From Hippophae tibetana (taxonomy: Eukaryota > Streptophyta > Magnoliopsida > Rosales > Elaeagnaceae), in contig CM072803.1 in the NCBI GenBank assembly GCA_037013495.1, positions 55,503,627-55,567,626 of the forward strand: a stretch of DNA of 64,000 nucleotides, given 5' to 3'. The position numbers were made by a program, and so were the translations under genes. Below, in pieces: positions 1 through 10,100 of this stretch. The notes below the pieces were generated by a model. The model was not told where the DNA came from. It worked only from the letters and a program-made list of their open reading frames with translations, and searched no databases. The number at the start of each line of letters is the position of its first letter. The first letter of the stretch is position 1.

Positions 1-27
1 TTGTGATTTGTTTTGGATGGCATCGTA

Positions 28-39
28 ATGAATTTGCCT
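28..39. repeat. Internal direct repeat, head copy (ATGAATTTGCCT)
   Basis: This 12-bp word occurs twice in the standard monomer, here and at 238-249, 210 bp apart in the same orientation. In B-type monomers this copy reads ATGAATTTTCCT. Confidence 0.75.
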
Positions 40-56
40 TTGGTTGTCCCTTTCTC

Positions 57-70
57 CCTAGAAATCTAGG
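57..70. repeat. Head inverted repeat IR1 (6+2+6), in most monomers
   Basis: CCTAGA-AA-TCTAGG is a perfect short dyad. This is the copy in monomer 1; most monomers have it at the same offset. Its left arm is altered in several subtypes: 'CTTAATAGA' (14.3 and 17.6 kb), 'CCTTAGA' (15.4 and 18.7 kb), 'CCGTAGA' (several from 44.9 kb on), and 'CCCAGA' (55.3, 59.1, 61.85 and 63.5 kb). The right arm is nearly always kept. Confidence 0.85.
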
Positions 71-79
71 TTTCAAACC
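69..79. repeat. Head inverted repeat IR2 (5+1+5), overlapping IR1
   Basis: GGTTT-C-AAACC is a perfect dyad that shares its first GG with the end of IR1. Monomers with 'AAACCC' and 'AAACCT' both keep it. It also resembles an RNA polymerase III B-box with one mismatch, but I see no convincing full tRNA-type promoter. Both dyads are lost in X-head monomers ('CTACGTTTCATACC'). Confidence 0.8.
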
Positions 80-237
80 CATTCTAAGAGTAAGAGTTAG
101 TGAAATGTGAAGCTACATATTACGCTCATCCACAATAGCAATTTTTCTAGCTAGGTAACAAAAAGTTTACAAATGATGTCTGAAACAACCTCTATCCATC
201 AACATTTTTCATTTGGAAGGGAGGTAATATAATTTGC

Positions 238-249
238 ATGAATTTGCCT
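238..249. repeat. Internal direct repeat, middle copy (ATGAATTTGCCT)
   Basis: Second copy of the 12-bp word, followed by the GC-richest stretch of the monomer ('GTGCGGGGAATTAGG'). From about 22.7 kb on, many monomers carry ATGAATTTTCCT here, the same G-to-T change seen in the head copy of B monomers. An open frame of 28 codons starts at this ATG but is not convincing as a gene. Confidence 0.75.
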
Positions 250-351
250 GTGCGGGGAATTAGGACTTACAAAGGAAAAAAAATAATCATAGATCATGAG
301 GAAAAATCAATAAGGGGAAAATAATACATAATCATTTTCTCATATCTATAT

Positions 352-359
352 TATAAAAG
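352..359 (+). promoter_or_regulatory. TATA-like site, one per monomer in many subtypes
   Basis: TATAAAAG matches the RNA polymerase II TATA consensus and is present once in most monomers. The subtypes with 'TCATGTCTATATTTTAAAAG' lack it (for example monomers 5, 10, 14 and 16 and many B monomers). In so AT-rich a sequence this may be chance. Satellites in other organisms are known to be transcribed, so it is a possible start-site motif and nothing more. Confidence 0.3.
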
Positions 360-432
360 AAAGTTGGCAAAATAAATACTATGCGTTTTATTTCCTAATA
401 ATTATGATATATTTAAGTGAAATTATTACGTC

Positions 433-496
433 TTATGATGCAAAACTATTTAAATTTGAAATTTTGTTCATTATTCTAAATAAGAGATCAATAATT
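433..496. repeat. Nearly invariant AT-rich block of the monomer
   Basis: The segment from 'TTATGATGCAAAAC' through 'AAATAAGAGATCAATAAT' is almost unchanged in all 117 monomers; the coordinates are for monomer 1. The exceptions I noticed are few: 'GATCCAAAC' (about 7554 and 9746), 'TTTTGGTCATT' (20733), 'ATTGGAAATT' (21272), 'CTAAACAAG' (about 29503, 30602 and 32796), 'GTTATTATTC' (about 31139 and 33333), and 'GATCCATAA' (about 58446 and 61186). It contains two AT palindromic words, ATTTAAAT and AAATTT-G-AAATTT. Subtype-defining differences lie elsewhere, so the block is either well homogenised or constrained, for example by protein binding. Confidence 0.75.
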
Positions 497-518
497 TTCA
501 TTTTCGACTCATTTTTGA
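497..518. repeat. 11-bp tandem doublet inside the monomer
   Basis: Two adjacent 11-bp units, (C/T)TCATTTTCGA and CTCATTTTTGA, occur near the end of each monomer; the copy listed is in monomer 1. They differ by a C/T at a CpG position. When that CpG is lost ('CATTTTTGACTC', near 34987 and 38262) the two units become identical. Monomer 63 keeps only one unit (34448-34458), the expected result of slippage between them. Confidence 0.85.
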
Positions 519-530
519 CATCAATATTCT

Positions 531-548
531 TAACTTATTTATAAGTTA
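531..548. repeat. Terminal inverted repeat IR3 (8+2+8)
   Basis: TAACTTAT-TT-ATAAGTTA is a perfect 18-bp dyad at the end of each monomer, immediately before the hypervariable leader. The copy listed is in monomer 1. It is present in almost every monomer; rare exceptions are 'TACCTTATTT' near 29009 and 'TTTATGAGTT' near 54135. As an AT-rich dyad beside the most variable segment it could form a cruciform, bind a dimeric protein or mark a breakpoint hotspot. These are inferences. Confidence 0.85.
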
Positions 549-927
549 TTGTGGTTTCTTTGGATGGCATCGTAATGAATTTGCCTTTGGTTGTCCCTTT
601 CTCCCTAGAAATCTAGGTTTCAAACCCATTCTAAGAGTAAGAGTTAGTGAAATATGATGCTACATATTACGCTCATCCACAATAGCAAGTTTTCTAGCTA
701 GGTAACAAAAAGTTTACAAATGATGTCTAAAACAACCTCTATCCATCAATTGTTTCCATTTTGAAGGGAGGTAATATAATTTGCATGAATTTGCCTATGC
801 GGGGAATTAGGACTTACAAAGGAATGAAAATAATCATAGATCATGAGGAAAAATCAATAATGGGAAAATAAAACATAATCATTTTCTCATATCTATATTA
901 TAAAAGAAAGTTGTCGAAATAAATACT

Positions 928-933
928 ACGCGT
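928..933. repeat. CpG-pair site ACGCGT, one per monomer, often decayed
   Basis: A single ACGCGT lies in 'AAATACTACGCGTTTTATTT'. Variants are mostly CpG transitions: ATGCGT (monomers 1, 6 and many others), ACGTGT (for example about 22285, 23931 and 25575), ATGTGT (about 37596 and 40871) and ACGCAT (about 58888). Two others are not simple transitions: ACGGGT (about 2023 and 4756) and ACTCAT (about 33793). The pattern suggests deamination of methylated cytosine. Confidence 0.7.
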
Positions 934-2750
934 TTTATTTCCTAATAATTATGATATATTTAACTGAAATTATTACGTCTTATGATGCAAAACTATTTAA
1001 ATTTGAAATTTTGTTCATTATTCTAAATAAGAGATCAATAATTCTCATTTTCGACTCATTTTTGACATCAATATTCTTAACTTATTTATAAGTTATTTTC
1101 GTTTTTTTGGATGGCATCGTAATGAAATTGCCTTTGGTTGTCCCCTTCTCCCTAGAAATCTAGGTTTCAAACCTGTTCTATGAGTAAGAGTTAGTGAAAT
1201 ATGATGCTACAGATTACGCTCATCCACAATAGCAAGTTTTCTAGCTAGGTAACAAAAAGTTTACAAATGATGTCTAAAACAACCTCTATCCATCAATTGT
1301 TTCCATTTTGAAGGGAGGTAATATAATTTGCATGAATTTGCCTATGCGGGGAATTAGGACTTACAAAGGAATGAAAATAATCATAGATCATGAGGAAAAA
1401 TCAATAATGGGAAAATAAAACATAATCATTTTCTCATATCTATATTATAAAAGAAAGTTGTCGAAATAAATACTACGCGTTTTATTTCCTAATAATTATG
1501 ATATATTTAACTGAAATTATTACGTCTTATGATGCAAAACTATTTAAATTTGAAATTTTGTTCATTATTCTAAATAAGAGATCAATAATTCTCATTTTCG
1601 ACTTATTTTTTACATCAATATTCTTAACTTATTTATAAGTTATTTTCGTTTTTTTGGATGCCATCGTAATGAATTTGCCTTCGGTTGTCCCCTTCTCCCT
1701 AGAAATCTAGGTTTCAAACCTATTCTAAGAGTAAGAGTTAGTGAAATATGAAGCTACATATTACGCTCATCCACAATAGCAATTTTTCTAGCTAGGTAAC
1801 AAAAAGTTTACAAATGATGTCTGAAACAACCTCTATCCATCAACATTTTTAATTTGGAAGGGAGGTAATATAATTTGCATGAATTTGCCTATGCGGGGAA
1901 TTAGGACTTACAAAGGAAAGAAAATAATCATAGATCATGAGGAAAAATCAATAAGGGGAAAATGAAACATAATCATTTTCTCATATCTATATTATAAAAG
2001 AAAGTTGTCGAAATAAATACTACGGGTTTTATTTCCTAATAATTATGATATATTTAAGTTAAATTATTATGTCTTATGATGCAAAACTATTTAAATTTGA
2101 AATTTTGTTCATTATTCTAAATAAGAGATCAATAATTCTCATTTTCGACTCATTTTTGACATCAATATTATTAACTTATTTATAAGTTATTGTGTTTTTT
2201 TTGGATGGCATCGTAATGAATTTTCCTTTGGTTGTCCATTTCTCCCTAGAAATCTAGGTTTCAAACCCATTCTAAGAGTAAGAGTAAGTGAAATATGATT
2301 CTACATATTACGCTCATCCACAATAGCAATTTTTCTAGCTCGGTAACAAAAAGTTTACAAATGATGTCTGAAAAACCTCTATCCATCAACATTTTTCATT
2401 TGGAAGGGAGGTAATATAATTTGCATGAATTTGCCTGTGCGGGGAATTAGGACTTAAAAAGGAAAGAAAATAATCATAGTTCATCGAGAAAAATCAATAA
2501 GGGGAAAATAAAACATAATCATTTTCTCATGTCTATATTTTAAAAGAAAGTTGGCGAAATAAATACTACGCGTTTTATTTCCTAATAATTATGATATGTA
2601 TTTAAGTGAAATTATTACGTCTTATGATGCAAAACTATTTAAATTTGAAATTTTGTTCATTATTCTAAATAAGAGATCAATAATTCTCATTTTCGACTCA
2701 TTTTTAACATCAATATTCTTAACTTATTTATAAGTTATTGTGATTTGTTT

Positions 2751-5486
2751 TGGATGGCATCGTAATGAATTTGCCTTTGGTTGTCCCTTTCTCCCTAGAA
2801 ATCTAGGTTTCAAACCCATTCTAAGAGTAAGAGTTAGTGAAATGTGAAGCTACATATTACGCTCATCCACAATAGCAATTTTTCTAGCTAGGTAACAAAA
2901 AGTTTACAAATGATGTCTGAAACAACCTCTATCCATCAACATTTTTCATTTGGAAGGGAGGTAATATAATTTGCATGAATTTGCCTGTGCGGGGAATTAG
3001 GACTTACAAAGGAAAAAAAATAATCATAGATCATGAGGAAAAATCAATAAGGGGATAATAATACATAATCATTTTCTCATATCTATATTATAAAAGAAAG
3101 TTGGCAAAATAAATACTATGCGTTTTATTTCCTAATAATTATGATATATTTAAGTGAAATTATTACGTCTTATGATGCAAAACTATTTAAATTTGAAATT
3201 TTGTTCATTATTCTAAATAAGAGATCAATAATTTTCATTTTCGACTCATTTTTGACATCAATATTCTTAACTTATTTATAAGTTATTGTGGTTTCTTTGG
3301 ATGGCATCGTAATGAATTTGCCTTTGGTTGTCCCTTTCTCCCTAGAAATCTAGGTTTCAAACATATTCTAAGAGTAAGAGTTAGTGAAATATGATGCTAC
3401 ATATTACGCTCATCCACAATAGCAATTTTTCTAGCTAGGTAACAAAAAGATTACAAATGATGTCTAAAACAACCTCTATCCATCAACATTTTTCATTTGG
3501 AAGGGAGGTAATATAATTTGCATGAATTGGCCTGTGCGGGGAATTAGGACTTACAAAGGAAAAAAAATAATCATAGATCATGAGGAAAAATCAATAAGGG
3601 GATAATAATACATAATCATTTTCTCATATCTATATTATAAAAGAAAGATTGCAAAATAAATACTACGCGTTTTATTTCCTAATAATTATGATATATTTAA
3701 ATGAAATTATTCGTCTTATGATGCAAAACTATTTAAATTTGAAATTTTGTTCATTATTCTAAATAAGAGATCAATAATTCTCATTTTCGACTCATTTTTG
3801 ACATCAATATTCTTAACTTATTTATAAGTTATTTTCGTTTTTTTGGATGGCATCGTAATGAAATTGCCTTTGGTTGTCCCCTTCTCCCTAGAAATCTAGG
3901 TTTCAAACCTGTTCTATGAGTAAGAGTTAGTGAAATATGATGCTACATATTACGCTCATCCACAATAGCAAGTTTTCTAGCTAGGTAACAAAAAGTTTAC
4001 AAATGATGTCTAAAACAACCTCTATCCATCAATTGTTTCCATTTTGAAGGGAGGTAATATAATTTGCATGAATTTGCCTATGCGGGGAATTAGGACTTAC
4101 AAAGGAATGAAAATAATCATAGATCATGAGGAAAAATCAATAATGGGAAAATAAAACATAATCATTTTCTCATATCTATATTATAAAAGAAAGTTGTCGA
4201 AATAAATACTACGCGTTTTATTTCCTAATAATTATGATATATTTAACTGAAATTATTACGTCTTATGATGCAAAACTATTTAAATTTGAAATTTTGTTCA
4301 TTATTCTAAATAAGAGATAAATAATTCTCATTTTCGACTTATTTTTTACATCAATATTCTTAACTTATTTATAAGTTATTTTCGTTTTTTTGGATGCCAT
4401 CGTAATGAATTTGCCTTCGGTTGTCCCCTTCTCCCTAGAAATCTAGGTTTCAAACCTATTCTAAGAGTAAGAGTTAGTGAAATATGAAGCTACATATTAC
4501 GCTCATCCACAATAGCAATTTTTCTAGCTAGGTAACAAAAAGTTTACAAATGATGTCTGAAACAACCTCTATCCATCAACATTTTTAATTTGGAAGGGAG
4601 GTAATATAATTTGCATGAATTTGCCTGTGCGGGGAATTAGGACTTACAAAGGAAAGAAAATAATCATAGATCATGAGGAAAAATCAATAAGGGGAAAATG
4701 AAACATAATCATTTTCTCATATCTATATTATAAAAGAAAGTTGTCGAAATAAATACTACGGGTTTTATTTCCTAATAATTATGATATATTTAAGTTAAAT
4801 TATTATGTCTTATGATGCAAAACTATTTAAATTTGAAATTTTGTTCATTATTCTAAATAAGAGATCAATAATTCTCATTTTCGACTCATTTTTGACATCA
4901 ATATTATTAACTTATTTATAAGTTATTGTGTTTTTTTTGGATGGCATCGTAATGAATTTTCCTTTGGTTGTCCCTTTCTCCCTAGAAATCTAGGTTTCAA
5001 ACCCATTCTAAGAGTAAGAGTAAGTGAAATATGATTCTACATATTACGCTCATCCACAATAGCAATTTTTCTAGCTCGGTAACAAAAAGTTTACAAATGA
5101 TGTCTGAAAAACCTCTATCCATCAACATTTTTCATTTGGAAGGGAGGTAATATAATTTGCATGAATTTGCCTGTGCGGGGAATTAGGACTTAAAAAGGAA
5201 AGAAAATAATCATAGTTCATCGAGAAAAATCAATAAGGGGAAAATAAAACATAATCATTTTCTCATGTCTATATTTTAAAAGAAAGTTGGCGAAATAAAT
5301 ACTACGCGTTTTATTTCCTAATAATTATGATATGTATTTAAGTGAAATTATTACGTCTTATGATGCAAAACTATTTAAATTTGAAATTTTGTTCATTATT
5401 CTAAATAAGAGATCAATAATTCTTATTTTCGACTCATTTTTAACATCAATATTCTTAACTTATTTATAAGTTATTGTGATTTGTTT
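2751..5486. repeat. 5-monomer HOR, copy 2 (monomers 6-10)
   Basis: Anchors are at 2751, 3298, 3844, 4391 and 4938. The unit is 2,736 bp and repeats the leader order of the preceding copy. Monomer 7 carries private variants: 'AAAAAGATTAC', 'GAATTGGCC' and 'AAAGATTGCAAAAT'. These return one HOR later in monomer 12, which shows that the whole multimer was copied rather than single monomers. Confidence 0.9.
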
Positions 5487-7127
5487 TGGATGGCATCGTA
5501 ATGAATTTGCCTTTGGTTGTCCCTTTCTCCCTAGAAATCTAGGTTTCAAACCCATTCTAAGAGTAAGAGTTAGTGAAATGTGAAGCTACATATTACGCTC
5601 ATCCACAATAGCAATTTTTCTAGCTAGGTAACAAAAAGTTTACAAATGATGTCTGAAACAACCTCTATCCATCAACATTTTTCATTTGGAAGGGAGGTAA
5701 TATAATTTGCATGAATTTGCCTGTGCGGGGAATTAGGACTTACAAAGGAAAAAAAATAATCATAGATCATGAGGAAAAATCAATAAGGGGATAATAATAC
5801 ATAATCATTTTCTCATATCTATATTATAAAAGAAAGTTGGCAAAATAAATACTATGCGTTTTATTTCCTAATAATTATGATATATTTAAGTGAAATTATT
5901 ACGTCTTATGATGCAAAACTATTTAAATTTGAAATTTTGTTCATTATTCTAAATAAGAGATCAATAATTTTCATTTTCGACTCATTTTTGACATCAATAT
6001 TCTTAACTTATTTATAAGTTATTGTGGTTTCTTTGGATGGCATCGTAATGAATTTGCCTTTGGTTGTCCCTTTCTCCCTAGAAATCTAGGTTTCAAACAT
6101 ATTCTAAGAGTAAGAGTTAGTGAAATATGATGCTACATATTACGCTCATCCACAATAGCAATTTTTCTAGCTAGGTAACAAAAAGATTACAAATGATGTC
6201 TAAAACAACCTCTATCCATCAACATTTTTCATTTGGAAGGGAGGTAATATAATTTGCATGAATTGGCCTGTGCGGGGAATTAGGACTTACAAAGGAAAAA
6301 AAAATAATCATAGATCATGAGGAAAAATCAATAAGGGGATAATAATACATAATCATTTTCTCATATCTATATTATAAAAGAAAGATTGCAAAATAAATAC
6401 TACGCGTTTTATTTCCTAATAATTATGATATATTTAAATGAAATTATTCGTCTTATGATGCAAAACTATTTAAATTTGAAATTTTGTTCATTATTCTAAA
6501 TAAGAGATCAATAATTCTCATTTTCGACTCATTTTTGACATCAATATTCTTAACTTATTTATAAGTTATTTTCGTTTTTTTGGATGGCATCGTAATGAAA
6601 TTGCCTTTGGTTGTCCCCTTCTCCCTAGAAATCTAGGTTTCAAACCTGTTCTATGAGTAAGAGTTAGTGAAATATGATGCTACATATTACGCTCATCCAC
6701 AATAGCAAGTTTTCTAGCTAGGTAACAAAAAGTTTACAAATGATGTCTAAAACAACCTCTATCCATCAATTGTTTCCATTTTGAAGGGAGGTAATATAAT
6801 TTGCATGAATTTGCCTATGCGGGGAATTAGGACTTACAAAGGAATGAAAATAATCATAGATCATGAGGAAAAATCAATAATGGGAAAATAAAACATAATC
6901 ATTTTCTCATATCTATATTATAAAAGAAAGTTGTCGAAATAAATACTACGCGTTTTATTTCCTAATAATTATGATATATTTAAGTGAAATTATTACGTCT
7001 TATGATGCAAAACTATTTAAATTTGAAATTTTGTTCATTATTCTAAATAAGAGATCAATAATTCTCATTTTCGACTCATTTTTGATATCAATATTATTAA
7101 CTTATTTATAAGTTATTGTGGTTTTTT
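5487..7127. repeat. Partial third copy of the 5-mer HOR (monomers 11-13)
   Basis: Anchors are at 5487, 6034 and 6581. Monomers 11 and 12 repeat monomers 6 and 7, and monomer 13 begins as a copy of monomer 8. Near its end monomer 13 changes to another subtype ('TTAAGTGAAATTATTACG', then 'TTGATATCAATATTATT'). The 5-mer phase is lost from there. This is a regime boundary inside one monomer, between about 6970 and 7090. Confidence 0.82.
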
Positions 7128-10100
7128 TGGATGGCATCGTAATGAATTTTCCTTTGGTTGTCCCTTTCTCCCTAGAAATCTAGGTTTCAAACCCATTCTA
7201 TGAGTAAGAGTAAGTGAAATATGATTCTACATATTACGCTCATCCACAATAGCAATTTTTCTAGCTCGGTAACAAAAAGTTTACAAATGATGTCTGAAAC
7301 AACCTCTATCCATCAACATTTTTCATTTGGAAGGGAGGTAATATAATTTGCATGAATTTGCCTGTGCGGGGAATTAGGACTTACAAAGGAAAGAAAATAA
7401 TCATAGATCATCGAGAAAAATCAATAAGGGGAAAATAAAATATAATCATTTTCTCATGTCTATATTTTAAAAGAAAGTTGGCGAAATAAATACTACGCGT
7501 TTTATTTCCTAATAATTATGATATGTATTTAAGTGAAATTATTACGTCTTATGATCCAAACTATTTAAATTTGAAATTTTGTTCATTATTCTAAATAAGA
7601 GATCAATAATTCTCATTTTCGACTCATTTTTGACATCAATATTCTTAACTTATTTATAAGTTATTGTGATTTTTTTTGGATGGCATCGTAATGAATTTGC
7701 CTTTGGTTGTCCCTTTCTCCCTAGAAATCTAGGTTTCAAACCCATTCTAAGAGTAAGAGTTAGTGAAATGTGAAGCTACATATTACGCTCATCCACAATA
7801 GCAATTTTTCTAGCTAGGTAACAAAAAGTTTACAAATGATGTCTGAAACAACCTCTATCCATCAACATTTTTCATTTGGAAGGGAGGTAATATAATTTGC
7901 ATGAATTTGCCTGTGCGGGGAATTAGGACTTACAAAGGAAAAAAAATAATCATAGATCATGAGGAAAAATCAATAAGGGGATAATAATACATAATCATTT
8001 TCTCATATCTATATTATAAAAGAAAGTTGGCAAAATAAATACTATGCGTTTTATTTCCTAATAATTATGATATATTTAAGTGAAATTATTACGTCTTATG
8101 ATGCAAAACTATTTAAATTTGAAATTTTGTTCATTATTCTAAATAAGAGATCAATAATTCTCATTTTCGACTCATTTTTGACATCAATATTATTAACTTA
8201 TTTATAAGTTATTGTGTTTTTTTTGGATGGCATCGTAATGAATTTTCCTTTGGTTGTCCCTTTCTCCCTAGAAATCTAGGTTTCAAACCCATTCTAAGAG
8301 TAAGAGTAAGTGAAATATGATTCTACATATTACGCTCATCCACAATAGCAATTTTTCTAGCTCGGTAACAAAAAGTTTACAAATGATGTCTGAAAAACCT
8401 CTATCCATCAACATTTTTCATTTGGAAGGGAGGTAATATAATTTGCATGAATTTGCCTGTGCGGGGAATTAGGACTTAAAAAGGAAAGAAAATAATCATA
8501 GTTCATCGAGAAAAATCAATAAGGGGAAAATAAAACATAATCATTTTCTCATGTCTATATTTTAAAAGAAAGTTGGCGAAATAAATACTACGCGTTTTAT
8601 TTCCTAATAATTATGATATGTATTTAAGTGAAATTATTACGTCTTATGATGCAAAACTATTTAAATTTGAAATTTTGTTCATTATTCTAAATAAGAGATC
8701 AATAATTCTTATTTTCGACTCATTTTTAACATCAATATTCTTAACTTATTTATAAGTTATTGTGATTTGTTTTGGATGGCATCGTAATGAATTTGCCTTT
8801 GGTTGTCCCTTTCTCCCTAGAAATCTAGGTTTCAAACCCATTCTAAGAGTAAGAGTTAGTGAAATGTGAAGCTACATATTACGCTCATCCACAATAGCAA
8901 TTTTTCTAGCTAGGTAACAAAAAGTTTACAAATGATGTCTGAAACAACCTCTATCCATCAACATTTTTCATTTGGAAGGGAGGTAATATAATTTGCATGA
9001 ATTTGCCTGTGCGGGGAATTAGGACTTACAAAGGAAAAAAAATAATCATAGATCATGAGGAAAAATCAATAAGGGGATAATAATACATAATCATTTTCTC
9101 ATATCTATATTATAAAAGAAAGTTGGCAAAATAAATACTATGCGTTTTATTTCCTAATAATTATGATATATTTAAGTGAAATTATTACGTCTTATGATGC
9201 AAAACTATTTAAATTTGAAATTTTGTTCATTATTCTAAATAAGAGATCAATAATTCTCATTTTCGACTCATTTTTGATATCAATATTATTAACTTATTTA
9301 TAAGTTATTGTGGTTTTTTTGGATGGCATCGTAATGAATTTTCCTTTGGTTGTCCCTTTCTCCCTAGAAATCTAGGTTTCAAACCCATTCTAAGAGTAAG
9401 AGTAAGTGAAATATGATTCTACATATTACGCTCATCCACAATAGCAATTTTTCTAGCTCGGTAACAAAAAGTTTACAAATGATGTCTGAAACAACCTCTA
9501 TCCATCAACATTTTTCATTTGGAAGGGAGGTAATATAATTTGCATGAATTTGCCTGTGCGGGGAATTAGGACTTACAAAGGAAAGAAAATAATCATAGAT
9601 CATCGAGAAAAATCAATAAGGGGAAAATAAAATATAATCATTTTCTCATGTCTATATTTTAAAAGAAAGTTGGCGAAATAAATACTACGCGTTTTATTTC
9701 CTAATAATTATGATATGTATTTAAGTGAAATTATTACGTCTTATGATCCAAACTATTTAAATTTGAAATTTTGTTCATTATTCTAAATAAGAGATCAATA
9801 ATTCTCATTTTCGACTCATTTTTGACATCAATATTCTTAACTTATTTATAAGTTATTGTGATTTTTTTTGGATGGCATCGTAATGAATTTGCCTTTGGTT
9901 GTCCTTTTCTCCCTAGAAATCTAGGTTTCAAACCCATTCTAAGAGTAAGAGTTAGTGAAATGTGAAGCTACATATTACGCTCATCCACAATAGCAATTTT
10001 TCTAGCTAGGTAACAAAAAGTTTACAAATGATGTCTGAAACAACCTCTATCCATCAACATTTTTCATTTGGAAGGGAGGTAATATAATTTGCATGAATTT

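Larger units (their letters stand above)
14..2750. repeat. 5-monomer HOR, copy 1 (monomers 1-5)
   Basis: Anchors are at 14, 561, 1108, 1655 and 2202. The five leaders in order are GTGATTTGTTTT, GTGGTTTCTTT, TTCGTTTTTTT, TTCGTTTTTTT (with 'GATGCCATCG') and GTGTTTTTTTT. The same order returns at 2751, a period of 2,737 bp. Monomers 3-5 match monomers 8-10 almost base for base. Monomer 2 keeps the leader of its counterpart, monomer 7, but its body is nearly the same as monomer 3 (shared 'CAATTGTTTCC', 'GGAATGAAAATAATC', 'AATGGGAAAATAAAAC'). It therefore looks like a conversion product. Confidence 0.9.

Noticed and set aside
69..79. tRNA gene suggested by the B-box-like GGTTTCAAACC
   Set aside because: No cloverleaf can be drawn around it: acceptor and anticodon stems are absent and the A-box match is poor. 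It is kept only as a weak hypothesis of SINE ancestry.
227..260. Origin-like or telomere-like motif near 'TGCGGGGAATTAGG'
   Set aside because: There is only a single G run and no tandem telomeric words, and nothing else supports an origin or a G-quadruplex.
238..324. A 28-codon open frame starting at ATG 238 and ending at TAA 322-324, present in many monomers, with a purine-rich 'AAGGGAGG' upstream
   Set aside because: It is very short. It lies in a non-coding tandem repeat and is broken by A-run length changes in several monomers. Its variants show no sign of codon constraint. The purine-rich stretch is coincidental in what appears to be eukaryotic satellite DNA.
1..547. LTR, Helitron or other transposon origin of the monomer
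   Set aside because: I see no target-site duplications, primer-binding site, polypurine tract or transposase fragments, and no flanking non-repeat sequence. Without a database search there is no positive evidence.
1..547. Three-fold internal repeat of about 182 bp
   Set aside because: The only internal direct repeats found are the 12-bp word spaced 210 bp apart and the 11-bp doublet; neither supports a trimeric monomer.
1091..1125. CENP-B box-like sequence around 'TTTTCGTTTTTTTGGATGG'
   Set aside because: It shares TTCGTT with the CENP-B box, but the required downstream A and CGGG core bases are missing. The leader is among the most variable parts of the monomer.
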